A stretch of DNA of 11,949 nucleotides from Nitriliruptorales bacterium. Its GTDB lineage: Bacteria; Actinomycetota; Nitriliruptoria; Euzebyales; Egibacteraceae. Below are positions 1-5,735 of this stretch, piece after piece. The stretch covers positions 1 through 11,949 of the forward strand of contig SKPY01000312.1 in assembly GCA_007119305.1 (NCBI GenBank), read 5' to 3'. Below the pieces are notes generated by a model. That model was not told the DNA's origin, ran no database searches, and saw nothing but the letters and a program-made list of their open reading frames with translations. A program made the translations under genes and the position numbers. The stretch's first letter is position 1. Each line of letters opens with the position of its first letter.

Positions 1-61
1 AGCCGCCGCCGGACGCGGGTCAGCCGCCGCCGGACGCGGGTCAGCCGCCGCCGGACGCGGG
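1..61. repeat. 21-bp direct tandem repeat, about 2.9 copies
   Basis: The unit agccgccgccggacgcgggt plus a final c occurs at 1-21 and 22-42. A third copy at 43-61 matches for 19 bases before diverging. The array touches the window edge, so its full length is unknown. Because 21 is a multiple of three, every copy keeps the same reading frame. Read from base 3 on the plus strand each copy gives Pro-Pro-Pro-Asp-Ala-Gly-Gln, so the array is most simply a coding repeat. Confidence 0.9.
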
Positions 62-86
62 CAGGCCGCGGCGCCCCGACGCCTAG
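1..86 (+). CDS. C-terminal end of a possible protein with PPPDAGQ repeats (partial, starts before window)
   Basis: Reading from base 3, the plus strand gives three PPPDAGQ-type heptads, then R-P-R-R-P-D-A and a TAG stop at 84-86. Only this tail is visible, so no function can be assigned. Proline-rich, Asp/Gln-containing repeats at a C-terminus are typical of flexible linkers or tails in actinobacterial secreted or membrane proteins, but that is only an inference. The stop codon directly abuts the reverse-strand stop of the universal stress protein (87-89), with the 8-bp palindrome CTAGCTAG spanning both. Such tail-to-tail packing supports a real gene. The alternative is a non-coding repeat array in which the open frame is accidental. 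Confidence 0.45.
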   Translation, partial: PPPDAGQPPPDAGQPPPDAGRPRRPDA

Positions 87-524
87 CTAGAGCGCCTCGT
101 CCGGCTCCGCGCGCACCACCACCACCGGGCACGGCGCGTACTGCACGCACTGCTGGCTCACCGAGCCGACGAGCAGGCCGGTGAACCCACCGAGGCCCCG
201 GGAACCGACGACGAGGAGCGCCGCGTGCTTGGCGGCGTCACAGAGCGCACGGGCGGCGTTGCCCTGACGCACGTGCACGACCTCGGCCGTGATCGGCTGG
301 CCACCGGCCTCCTCGGCGACGACCTCTGCGAGGCTGGCCTCCGCCTCTCGGCGTACCTCCTCGCTCGAGCGCGCAGGGCCGGCCTCGTGCAGCTGGCGGG
401 GCGGCTGCGAGTAGGCGTACACCGCGCGAATGGGGCTGCCAGTGAGCCGGGCCTGCTCGAGCGCCCAGGCCAGCGCCGCACGTGAGGCCTTCGAGCCGTC
501 GACACCGACGACGATCTCCTCCAT
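87..524 (-). CDS. Universal stress protein (UspA family, ATP-binding type)
   Basis: This is a single-domain, 145-residue UspA-fold protein, the usual length for one domain. It begins with the family strand E-E-I-V-V-G-V-D-G-S, whose Asp9 is the nucleotide-contacting Asp. Near the C-terminus it has the complete ATP-binding signature G-x2-G-x9-G-S (Gly107, Gly110, Gly120-Ser121), followed by the last strand C-P-V-V-V-V. It is therefore expected to bind ATP as a cytosolic dimer and act in stress or growth-arrest signalling rather than as an enzyme. The start is well supported: AAGGAGGAG lies just upstream of the ATG. It sits 31 bp downstream of the flavoprotein gene on the same strand and is probably co-transcribed with it from the box-A promoter. 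In mycobacteria several USPs of this kind belong to the DosR dormancy regulon. Confidence 0.95.
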   Translation of the reverse strand: MEEIVVGVDGSKASRAALAWALEQARLTGSPIRAVYAYSQPPRQLHEAGPARSSEEVRREAEASLAEVVAEEAGGQPITAEVVHVRQGNAARALCDAAKHAALLVVGSRGLGGFTGLLVGSVSQQCVQYAPCPVVVVRAEPDEAL

Positions 525-555
525 CGCTCCTCCTTATCGCGGTCGACCGCAAGCC

Positions 556-966
556 TCAGGCGATACGGCGACCGGTCACCTTGTCTGGCCGGATCCGGAC
601 ATACCGGCTGGCTTCGGCGGAACCCCAGGGGTGGATGGGCAGGCGCTGCAGGCGAGCGACGTCGGCCGGGTTCACGACCTCCTCGCCGCGGCCCTGCACG
701 ACCACGCTCCAACCCTCCTCCCAGTTCGCGTCGAGGTCATCGACCTCGAAGGCGAGCGGCGCGCCCCGGGTCGCCGCGTCGAGCTTGGTGCCGATCGTCG
801 TGCGGAACACGACCGTGCCGTGGTCGATGCGGTAGTTGACCGGCAGCACAAGCGGATAGCCGTCGATGACCATCGCCACCCGGCCGACATGGACCGGGTG
901 CTCGTTCAGCAGCTTCACACACTCGTCGTTGTTGAGGATCAGCAGTCCATTCGCGTCCCGTGCCAC
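556..966 (-). CDS. Pyridoxamine 5'-phosphate oxidase-fold (FMN-binding split barrel) protein
   Basis: This 136-residue protein has the PNPOx-like split-barrel pattern: an N-terminal helix (D-E-C-V-K-L-L, residues 14-20), then V-G-R-V-A-M-V-I-D-G-Y-P, L-P-V-N-Y-R (41-46), and the phosphate/FMN-contacting stretch F-R-T-T-I-G-T-K-L (54-62). F-E-V-D-D-L-D and W-S-V-V-V-Q-G-R-G-E follow. Members bind FMN or F420 and reduce small substrates, or simply bind flavin; the substrate here cannot be told from sequence. I chose the GTG at 966 because GAGGGAGG lies five bases upstream. The open frame continues to 1242, but that extension has no family similarity and crosses the proposed promoter. The predicted transcript start near 992 leaves a 26-nt leader. 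Small flavoproteins of this fold are common in dormancy regulons, which fits the adjacent USP gene. Confidence 0.9.
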   Translation of the reverse strand: MARDANGLLILNNDECVKLLNEHPVHVGRVAMVIDGYPLVLPVNYRIDHGTVVFRTTIGTKLDAATRGAPLAFEVDDLDANWEEGWSVVVQGRGEEVVNPADVARLQRLPIHPWGSAEASRYVRIRPDKVTGRRIA

Positions 967-998
967 AGCGGCCTCCCTCGCGGTCGTGTCACAGGCAG

Positions 999-1041
999 AT
1001 CGTGCCGTCGGTTCCGGACGCCCGTCAGTGCCGAAGGTCCC
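999..1041 (-). promoter_or_regulatory. Promoter A: DosR-like box plus -10 element, driving the flavoprotein-USP operon
   Basis: Read on the minus strand, GGGACCTTCGGCACTG occupies 1041 to 1026. After 21 bp comes CACGAT (1004 to 999), which keeps the A and T of a TANNNT -10 hexamer. The start of transcription would be near 992, giving a 26-nt leader before the GTG at 966, with the box core centred near -42. The same box and the same 21-bp spacing occur at promoters B and C, which is the main support. A weaker box, GGGACCCGTCGGAC (1056 to 1043), lies immediately upstream with its centre 15 bp away. The -10 hexamer alone would not be convincing. Confidence 0.7.
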
Positions 1042-1142
1042 TGTCCGACGGGTCCCTCGTCGGCGGGCCTTGCAGCACGGACAACCGGGCCCAGGCGGCC
1101 GATCGCCAGACCAGCAGCCTACGCCGGACGGCGTGCCCGGCG

Positions 1143-1156
1143 GGGACCAAGGTCCC
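1143..1156. promoter_or_regulatory. Perfect palindromic operator GGGACCAAGGTCCC (DosR-type box)
   Basis: Positions 1143-1147 (GGGAC) and 1152-1156 (GTCCC) are perfect inverted half-sites separated by CAAG; the outer bases of the spacer also pair. The mycobacterial DosR/DevR consensus, TTSGGGACTWWAGTCCCSAA, has the same half-sites, the same 4-bp spacing, and a following S-A that is also present here. It lies in the divergent region between the flavoprotein and SRPBCC-like genes. Its centre is 23 bp, about two helical turns, upstream of the centre of box B, so it could be a second, upstream binding site for promoter B. It may also serve the minus-strand gene. Confidence 0.7.
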
Positions 1157-1165
1157 GAGGCCGTA

Positions 1166-1208
1166 GGGACACTCGGCACTGCGGCTGCCGGGGCAGCAAT
1201 CGTTTCAT
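1166..1208 (+). promoter_or_regulatory. Promoter B: DosR-like box plus -10 element, driving the SRPBCC-like gene
   Basis: GGGACACTCGGCACTG lies at 1166-1181. Exactly 21 bp later comes TTTCAT (1203-1208), a partial match to TANNNT. A start near 1215 would leave about 26 nt before the ATG at 1241, the same leader length as predicted for promoter A. The box centre would be near -42. A further GTCCC half-site follows at 1211-1215, near the predicted start. Support comes from the box and its spacing being shared with promoters A and C. Confidence 0.7.
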
Positions 1209-1240
1209 GGGTCCCAAAGAAACCGACCGAGGTGGGCCGC

Positions 1241-1723
1241 ATGCAGCGTCACGTCTACTTCTACACCCACGTGCCGACGCCGTTCGAGCCCACGGCCGGC
1301 GTGCTGGCCGGCGATCCCGCGCGCTGGCTGCCGCTGCCCGCGCAGGGCGCTGGGGACACGTGGCAGGTCATGCTGCGCGCCGACGGGGCGCTGCCCGCCC
1401 GGCTGGCCGAGCACCCGGCTGCGGTCACCCTTGGCACCGCCTCGGTCAGCGACGGGCGGCTGCTGCGGGCGCTGTCCTGGCACTCGTCGCAGCGGGAGCA
1501 GGTGTTCCCCGTGCTGACGGCGGACCTCGGGCTCGACGCCCTCGAGGGCGACGGCAGCCACCTGTCGCTCATGGGTACGTACCGCCCGCCCCTGTCGGTG
1601 GTCGGCGGCGCAGGCGATGTGCTGCTGGGCCACCGCGTGGCCGAGGCAGTCGTCCGCCGCTTCGTGCTCGACGTCGCCGACCGGCTGCTGGGGGCCGTCA
1701 AGGCCGGCGTGGCCGGCCCGTAG
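1241..1723 (+). CDS. SRPBCC-like (START-fold-like) stand-alone domain protein
   Basis: This 160-residue protein is not a family I can name with certainty. The C-terminal half has the pattern L-S-L-M-G-T-Y-R-P-P-L-S-V-V-G (108-122), then a long amphipathic helix with A-E-A-V-V-R-R-F. This resembles the end of SRPBCC/polyketide-cyclase-type domains, which form a cavity for a hydrophobic ligand. The same domain is fused to CBS and BON domains in the gene ending at 5736: both start M-Q-R, share the G-x-Y-x-x-P-L block and end in a matching helix, so they are paralogues. There is no signal peptide or membrane segment. The ATG is preceded by GAGGTG at good spacing. It stands alone under promoter B and converges on ldhA. 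The ligand is unknown, and the fold assignment is inferred from pattern only. Confidence 0.85.
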   Translation: MQRHVYFYTHVPTPFEPTAGVLAGDPARWLPLPAQGAGDTWQVMLRADGALPARLAEHPAAVTLGTASVSDGRLLRALSWHSSQREQVFPVLTADLGLDALEGDGSHLSLMGTYRPPLSVVGGAGDVLLGHRVAEAVVRRFVLDVADRLLGAVKAGVAGP

Positions 1724-1729
1724 CAGCGC

Positions 1730-1753
1730 GGCCCTCGAGCGGCCCGAGCGGCC
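1730..1753. terminator. Candidate bidirectional hairpin between convergent genes
   Basis: In the 43-bp gap between the plus-strand SRPBCC-like gene and the end of ldhA, GGCCCTCG (1730-1737) can pair with CGAG (1745-1748) and GGCC (1750-1753), with one bulged base and a 7-nt loop. There is no T tract on either strand, so intrinsic termination is uncertain. Position between convergent stops is the main support. Confidence 0.35.
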
Positions 1754-1766
1754 GTCTGGCGCGGCC

Positions 1767-2762
1767 TCAGGAGGTGGGGACCACGTGCGCCTCGCCGCTG
1801 CCGTGCTCGATGGCGGTGATGTTCGCCAGCGTCGTGGCGGCGATGTGCTCGAGGGCCTCGGCGGTGAAGAACGCCTGGTGGCCGGTGATGAGCACGTTGG
1901 GGAAGGTGAGCAGGCGTGAGAACACGTCGTCGGTGATGACCCGGTCCGACAGGTCCTCGAAGAACAGCTCCTCTTCCTCCTCGTACACGTCGAGCCCGAG
2001 CGCGCCGAGCTTGCCGGACTTCAGCGCCTCGATCACGGCGGTCGTGTCGATGAGCGCGCCACGGCTGGTGTTCACGAGCATCACGCCGTCGCGCATCCGC
2101 GCCAGCGCCGCAGCGTCGACGAGGTGGTAGGTCTCCGGCGTGAGCGGGCAGTGCAAGGCGATGACGTCGGCTGCCGCGAAGAGGTCCTCCAGCGCCACGT
2201 ACTCCACCCCCAGCGCCCGCAGCTCGGCGTTGGGGAAGGGGTCGTACGCGCGGACGTGGCAGCCGAAACCGAGCATGATGCGGGCGAAGACCGCACCGAT
2301 CGCGCCGGTGCCCACGACGCCGACGGTCTTGCCGTGCAGGTCGAACCCCAGCAGGCCCGACAGCGCGAAGTTGCCCTCGCGCACCCGCTGGTAGGCACGG
2401 TGGATCCGCCGGTTCAGGCAGAGGATGAGCCCCGCAGCGTGCTCGGCCACGGCGTACGGCGAGTAGGCCGGCACGCGGACCACGGTGAGATCGAGCGCGC
2501 CCGCGGCCCGCAGGTCGACGTGGTTGAAGCCGGCGGAGCGCAGCGCGACGAGGCGCACCCCCGCCGCGGCCAGGTGCTCGAGCACGCTGCGGTCGAGGAC
2601 GTCGTTCACGAACGCGCACACGGCCTCGTGCCCCGCCGCGAGCGCAGCCGTCTCGGGCGCCAGCCGCGGCTCGAGGAAGGTGAGCTCGTGGCCGTGCTCG
2701 GCGTTGGCAGCGCGCAGGTACTGCTCGTCGTAGGGCTTGGTGGAGAACACCGCCACCTTCAT
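1767..2762 (-). CDS. ldhA: D-lactate dehydrogenase (NAD-dependent, LdhA type)
   Basis: This cytosolic enzyme reduces pyruvate to D-lactate with NADH. At 331 residues it is close to the 329 of the E. coli fermentative LdhA and keeps its family blocks in order: M-K-V-A-V-F-S-T-K-P-Y-D at the start, S-A-G-F-N-H-V-D-L, V-A-E-H-A, N-R-R-I-H-R-A-Y-Q-R (117-126), and the Rossmann loop G-T-G-A-I-G (151-156). It also keeps L-H-C-P-L-T-P-E, catalytic Arg234 in N-T-S-R-G-A-L-I-D, the D-V-Y-E segment and the catalytic His295 in T-G-H-Q-A-F. GGAGGT lies nine bases before the chosen ATG; an in-frame start 21 codons upstream would add residues unlike the family. It lies 91 bp downstream of ppdK on the same strand with no separate promoter visible, so the two are probably one operon: PPDK makes pyruvate and LdhA uses it to reoxidise NADH. 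Confidence 0.96.
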   Translation of the reverse strand: MKVAVFSTKPYDEQYLRAANAEHGHELTFLEPRLAPETAALAAGHEAVCAFVNDVLDRSVLEHLAAAGVRLVALRSAGFNHVDLRAAGALDLTVVRVPAYSPYAVAEHAAGLILCLNRRIHRAYQRVREGNFALSGLLGFDLHGKTVGVVGTGAIGAVFARIMLGFGCHVRAYDPFPNAELRALGVEYVALEDLFAAADVIALHCPLTPETYHLVDAAALARMRDGVMLVNTSRGALIDTTAVIEALKSGKLGALGLDVYEEEEELFFEDLSDRVITDDVFSRLLTFPNVLITGHQAFFTAEALEHIAATTLANITAIEHGSGEAHVVPTS

Positions 2763-2853
2763 CCAGCGCACACCTCCGTTCGGGCGTGGACGGGGCGCGG
2801 CAGCGCCAGCGCCCGGCAGGCGCACAGGCGCGCGCGTCCGCGCATCAGCGGGG

Positions 2854-5493
2854 TCAGGCGCTGGCCGCGGGACCGGTCTTGCCCAGGGCGGCGTGGGCCG
2901 CAGCCAGGCGGGCGACCGGTACCCGGAAGGGCGAGCACGACACGTAGTCGAGGCCGATCTCGTGGCACAGGTGGATCGACTGCGGGTCGCCGCCGTGCTC
3001 GCCGCAGACCCCGATGTGCAGGTCCGGCCGGGCGGCGCGACCCTGCTCGACGCCCATGCGCACGAGCTGCCCGACGCCGGCGGCGTCGAGGTGCTCGAAC
3101 GGGTTGCCGGGCAGGATCTCGTCGCGCAGGTAGGCCGGCAGGATCCGCCCCTCGATGTCGTCGCGGGAGAACCCGTACGTCATCTGGGTCAGGTCGTTGG
3201 TGCCGAACGAGAAGAACTCGGCCTCCTCGGCGATCTCCCCGGCGAGCAGCGCGGCCCGCGGGGTCTCGATCATCGTGCCGATCTTGTAGGCGATGTCGAC
3301 GCCGGCGGCGCCCAGCACCTCATCGGCGATCGCCCGCGTCCAGCCCCCGATCAGCGCGAGCTCCTCGCGGGTGACGACGAGCGGGACCATGATCTCGACG
3401 ATCGGTTCGACGCCCTCGCGCGTGACCTCCACGGCGGCTTCCAGCAGGGCGCGGACCTGCATCTTGTACAGCTCGGGCTTGATGATCCCGAGGCGGCAGC
3501 CGCGGGTGCCGAGCATCGGGTTCTCCTCGCGCCAGCTCACCGCGGCGTCGAGCAGACGCCGGCCCTTCTCGTCGAGGCCGTCGCGCGCCGAGGCGACGAG
3601 CAGCTCCTCCACATCAGGCAGGAACTCGTGCAGCGGGGGGTCGAGCAGCCGCACGGTCACCGGCAGGCCGTCCATCGCCCGGTAGATCGCCGCGAAGTCG
3701 CCGCGCTGCATCTCCAGCAGCTCCGCGAGCGCGGCCTGCTCCTCCTCCGCGCTCGAGGCGAGGATCATGCGCTGCACGGTGGGCAGGCGGTCGCCGAGGA
3801 ACATGTGCTCGGTCCGGCACAGCCCGATGCCGCCCGCACCGAGCTCGCGGGCACGGGTCGCGTCCTCGGGCAGGTCGGCGTTGGCCCGCACCCCGAGGGT
3901 GCGCAGCTCGTCGGCCCAGCCGAGGACGATGGCGAACGGGCCGGACGGCTCCGGAGTCACCACCGGCACCTGGCCCTCGACCACCTCGCCGGTCGTGCCG
4001 TTGATGGAGATGACATCGCCGGCCCGCAGCGTCACGTCACCGACGCGGGCGGTCTGCGCCTTCAGGTCGATCACGAGCTCGCCGGCGCCGCAGACCGCGG
4101 GTGTGCCCATGCCGCGGGCCACGACTGCGGCGTGGCTGACCAGTCCCCCACGGGAGGTCAGGATGCCCTTCGCAGCGATCATGCCGTGCAGGTCGTCGGG
4201 CGAGGTCTCGGGTCGCACGAGGATGACGTCCTCGCCGTCGGCCGCGCGCGTCTCGGCCTCGTCGGCGGTGAACACGATCCGCCCCACCGCGGCCCCGGGG
4301 GAGGCGTTCAGGCCCTTGGTGAGCGCGTCGTACTCGACGCCGGGGGCGAACTGGGGGTGCAGGAGCTGCTCGAGCTGCGCCGGCGTGACCCGGGTCACGC
4401 CCTCACGCTTGTCGATGAGGCCCTCTTCGACCATGTCCGCGGCCATCTGGAGCGCGGCGACGGCGGTGCGCTTGCCGACCCGCGTCTGCAGGATCCACAG
4501 CTTGTCGCGCTCGATCGTGAACTCGATGTCGCACATGTCCCGGTAGTGGCGCTCGAGCGTGGCCATCACCTCGTCGAGCTCGGCGGCCTGGTCGGGGAAG
4601 TCGTGATGCAGGTCGTCGAGGTTGCGGGTGATGCGGATGCCGGCCACGACATCCTCGCCCTGTGCCTGCGGGAGCCAGTCGCCGTAGGCGCTCGCCTCGC
4701 CAGTCGCGGGGTCACGGGTGAACGCCACGCCGGTCGCGCTGCGCTCGCCGAGGTTGCCGAACACCATGGCCTGGACGCTGACCGCGGTGCCGAGATCGTC
4801 GGGGATGCCCTCCATCCGCCGGTAGTCGCGGGCCCGCTTGCCGTTCCACGACCGGAACACCGCCTCGGCGGCCCGCTGCAGCTGCTCGACCGGTTCCTGG
4901 GGCAGGGGTTCCCCGGCGTCGGCCTCGACGATCTCGCCGAAGGTGCGCGTGAGGGCCCGAAGATCCTCGGTCTCGAGCGCGCTCTCGTCCTTGGCGCCGC
5001 GTTGCGCGATGCGCTCTGCGAGCACCTCCTCGAAGCGCTCACCGGAGACCCCCATGACGACCTTGCCGTAGAGCTGGATGAAGCGCCGGTAGGCGTCCCA
5101 CGCGAAGCGCTCGTCGCCGGTCGCCGCCGCGAGGCCCTCGACGGAGGCGTGGGTGAGGCCGAGGTTCAGCACGGTGTCCATCATCCCCGGCATGGAGAAC
5201 GGAGCGCCGGAGCGGACCGACAGCAGGAGCGGGTCGTCTGCGTCCCCGAAGCGCCGGCCGATCTCGTCCTCCAGCGTCGTGAGCGCGTCGGCGACCTCGT
5301 CCCACATGCCCTCGGGCACCGTCTCGTTCTGCGCCAGGTAGGCGCGGCACGCGTCGGTGGTGATGATGAACCCGGGCGGGACGGGCAGCCCGAGGTTGGT
5401 CATCTCGCAGAGATTGGCCCCCTTCCCGCCGAGCAGTTGGCGCTGATCCTTGCTGCCCTCCGCGAAGGGCACGATGTAACGGCGGGTGGTCAT
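2854..5493 (-). CDS. ppdK: Pyruvate, phosphate dikinase
   Basis: PPDK interconverts PEP + AMP + PPi and pyruvate + ATP + Pi. The 879-residue length is standard. The N-terminal ATP-grasp part includes G-G-K-G-A-N-L (22-28), S-V-R-S-G-A (92-97), T-R-D-P-A-T-G (259-265) and L-Q-T-R. The phosphohistidine domain has G-G-L-V-S-H-A-A-V-V-A-R-G, with catalytic His454. The C-terminal PEP-binding TIM barrel carries G-I-G-L-C-R-T-E-H-M-F, E-N-P-M-L-G-T-R-G, G-T-N-D-L-T-Q (764-770) and the catalytic Cys830 in C-G-E-H-G-G-D. The start is the ATG at 5493, with GAGGAGC eight bases upstream; an upstream in-frame ATG adds 25 unrelated residues. The Thr usually found two residues before the catalytic His is Val452, so PDRP-type threonine phosphorylation is not possible at that site. 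With ldhA downstream and glgP nearby, an ATP-yielding glycolytic role at low oxygen is likely. Confidence 0.97.
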   Translation of the reverse strand: MTTRRYIVPFAEGSKDQRQLLGGKGANLCEMTNLGLPVPPGFIITTDACRAYLAQNETVPEGMWDEVADALTTLEDEIGRRFGDADDPLLLSVRSGAPFSMPGMMDTVLNLGLTHASVEGLAAATGDERFAWDAYRRFIQLYGKVVMGVSGERFEEVLAERIAQRGAKDESALETEDLRALTRTFGEIVEADAGEPLPQEPVEQLQRAAEAVFRSWNGKRARDYRRMEGIPDDLGTAVSVQAMVFGNLGERSATGVAFTRDPATGEASAYGDWLPQAQGEDVVAGIRITRNLDDLHHDFPDQAAELDEVMATLERHYRDMCDIEFTIERDKLWILQTRVGKRTAVAALQMAADMVEEGLIDKREGVTRVTPAQLEQLLHPQFAPGVEYDALTKGLNASPGAAVGRIVFTADEAETRAADGEDVILVRPETSPDDLHGMIAAKGILTSRGGLVSHAAVVARGMGTPAVCGAGELVIDLKAQTARVGDVTLRAGDVISINGTTGEVVEGQVPVVTPEPSGPFAIVLGWADELRTLGVRANADLPEDATRARELGAGGIGLCRTEHMFLGDRLPTVQRMILASSAEEEQAALAELLEMQRGDFAAIYRAMDGLPVTVRLLDPPLHEFLPDVEELLVASARDGLDEKGRRLLDAAVSWREENPMLGTRGCRLGIIKPELYKMQVRALLEAAVEVTREGVEPIVEIMVPLVVTREELALIGGWTRAIADEVLGAAGVDIAYKIGTMIETPRAALLAGEIAEEAEFFSFGTNDLTQMTYGFSRDDIEGRILPAYLRDEILPGNPFEHLDAAGVGQLVRMGVEQGRAARPDLHIGVCGEHGGDPQSIHLCHEIGLDYVSCSPFRVPVARLAAAHAALGKTGPAASA

Positions 5494-5567
5494 GTGAGCT
5501 GCTCCTCGTCCAGGTCGTGCGCCTGCTGCCTGACTACGTACCCTGCTCGATCCCGCGGGACGCCTCA

Positions 5568-5581
5568 AGGGCGTTCGGCCC
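5568..5581. promoter_or_regulatory. Weak DosR-like site AGGGCGTTCGGCCC upstream of ppdK
   Basis: The 242-bp gap between ppdK and the upstream fusion gene contains AGGGCGTTCGGCCC, which matches the core of box C (GGGACGTTCGGCAC) at 11 of 14 positions. Read toward ppdK it is GGGCCGAACGCCCT. No good TANNNT hexamer is found at the spacing used by promoters A-C; the nearest A/T-rich patch is TACGTA at 5540-5535, four bases further away. It is a candidate only. Apart from this site and the inverted repeat at 5695-5730, I see nothing else in the gap. Confidence 0.3.
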
Positions 5582-5694
5582 GTGCGGTGCGGCCATCCGA
5601 CCCGGGCGGCTCAGGCTACCGGACGGGGCTCAAGGCCCGCGTCAGCACCTCCATGACGGTCGCTGGCGCGACCGCCACCACCCGGATATACGGA

Positions 5695-5730
5695 GCATGC
5701 GACCGCGGCGCTGGCGCTTGGGTCGCATGC
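5695..5730 (-). terminator. 10-bp perfect inverted repeat after the SRPBCC-CBS-BON gene (terminator candidate)
   Basis: GCATGCGACC at 5695-5704 is exactly complementary to GGTCGCATGC at 5721-5730, with a 16-bp GC-rich loop. The stem begins five bases beyond the stop codon of the minus-strand fusion gene. A short A/T-rich stretch (gtatat on the minus strand) follows but no T run. The position suggests transcript termination or 3'-end stabilisation. Each arm also contains the palindrome GCATGC, so a protein-binding site cannot be excluded. Confidence 0.55.
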
Positions 5731-5735
5731 ACGTG

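Noticed and set aside
1..61. CRISPR-like or integrative repeat array
   Set aside because: The copies are directly adjacent with no spacers and keep one reading frame, so they are a coding tandem repeat.
866..1240. 125-codon N-terminal extension of the SRPBCC-like gene
   Set aside because: It overlaps the divergent flavoprotein gene and promoters A and B; the paralogue begins at the same M-Q-R.
967..1242. 92-codon N-terminal extension of the PNPOx-fold gene
   Set aside because: It crosses box A and the palindrome, has no family similarity, and the GTG at 966 has a strong Shine-Dalgarno.
5373..5387. GGGACGGGCAGCCC as a DosR-like box
   Set aside because: It lies inside ppdK coding sequence, its right half is poor and no start codon follows; other GGGAC half-sites in coding DNA were dismissed for the same reasons.
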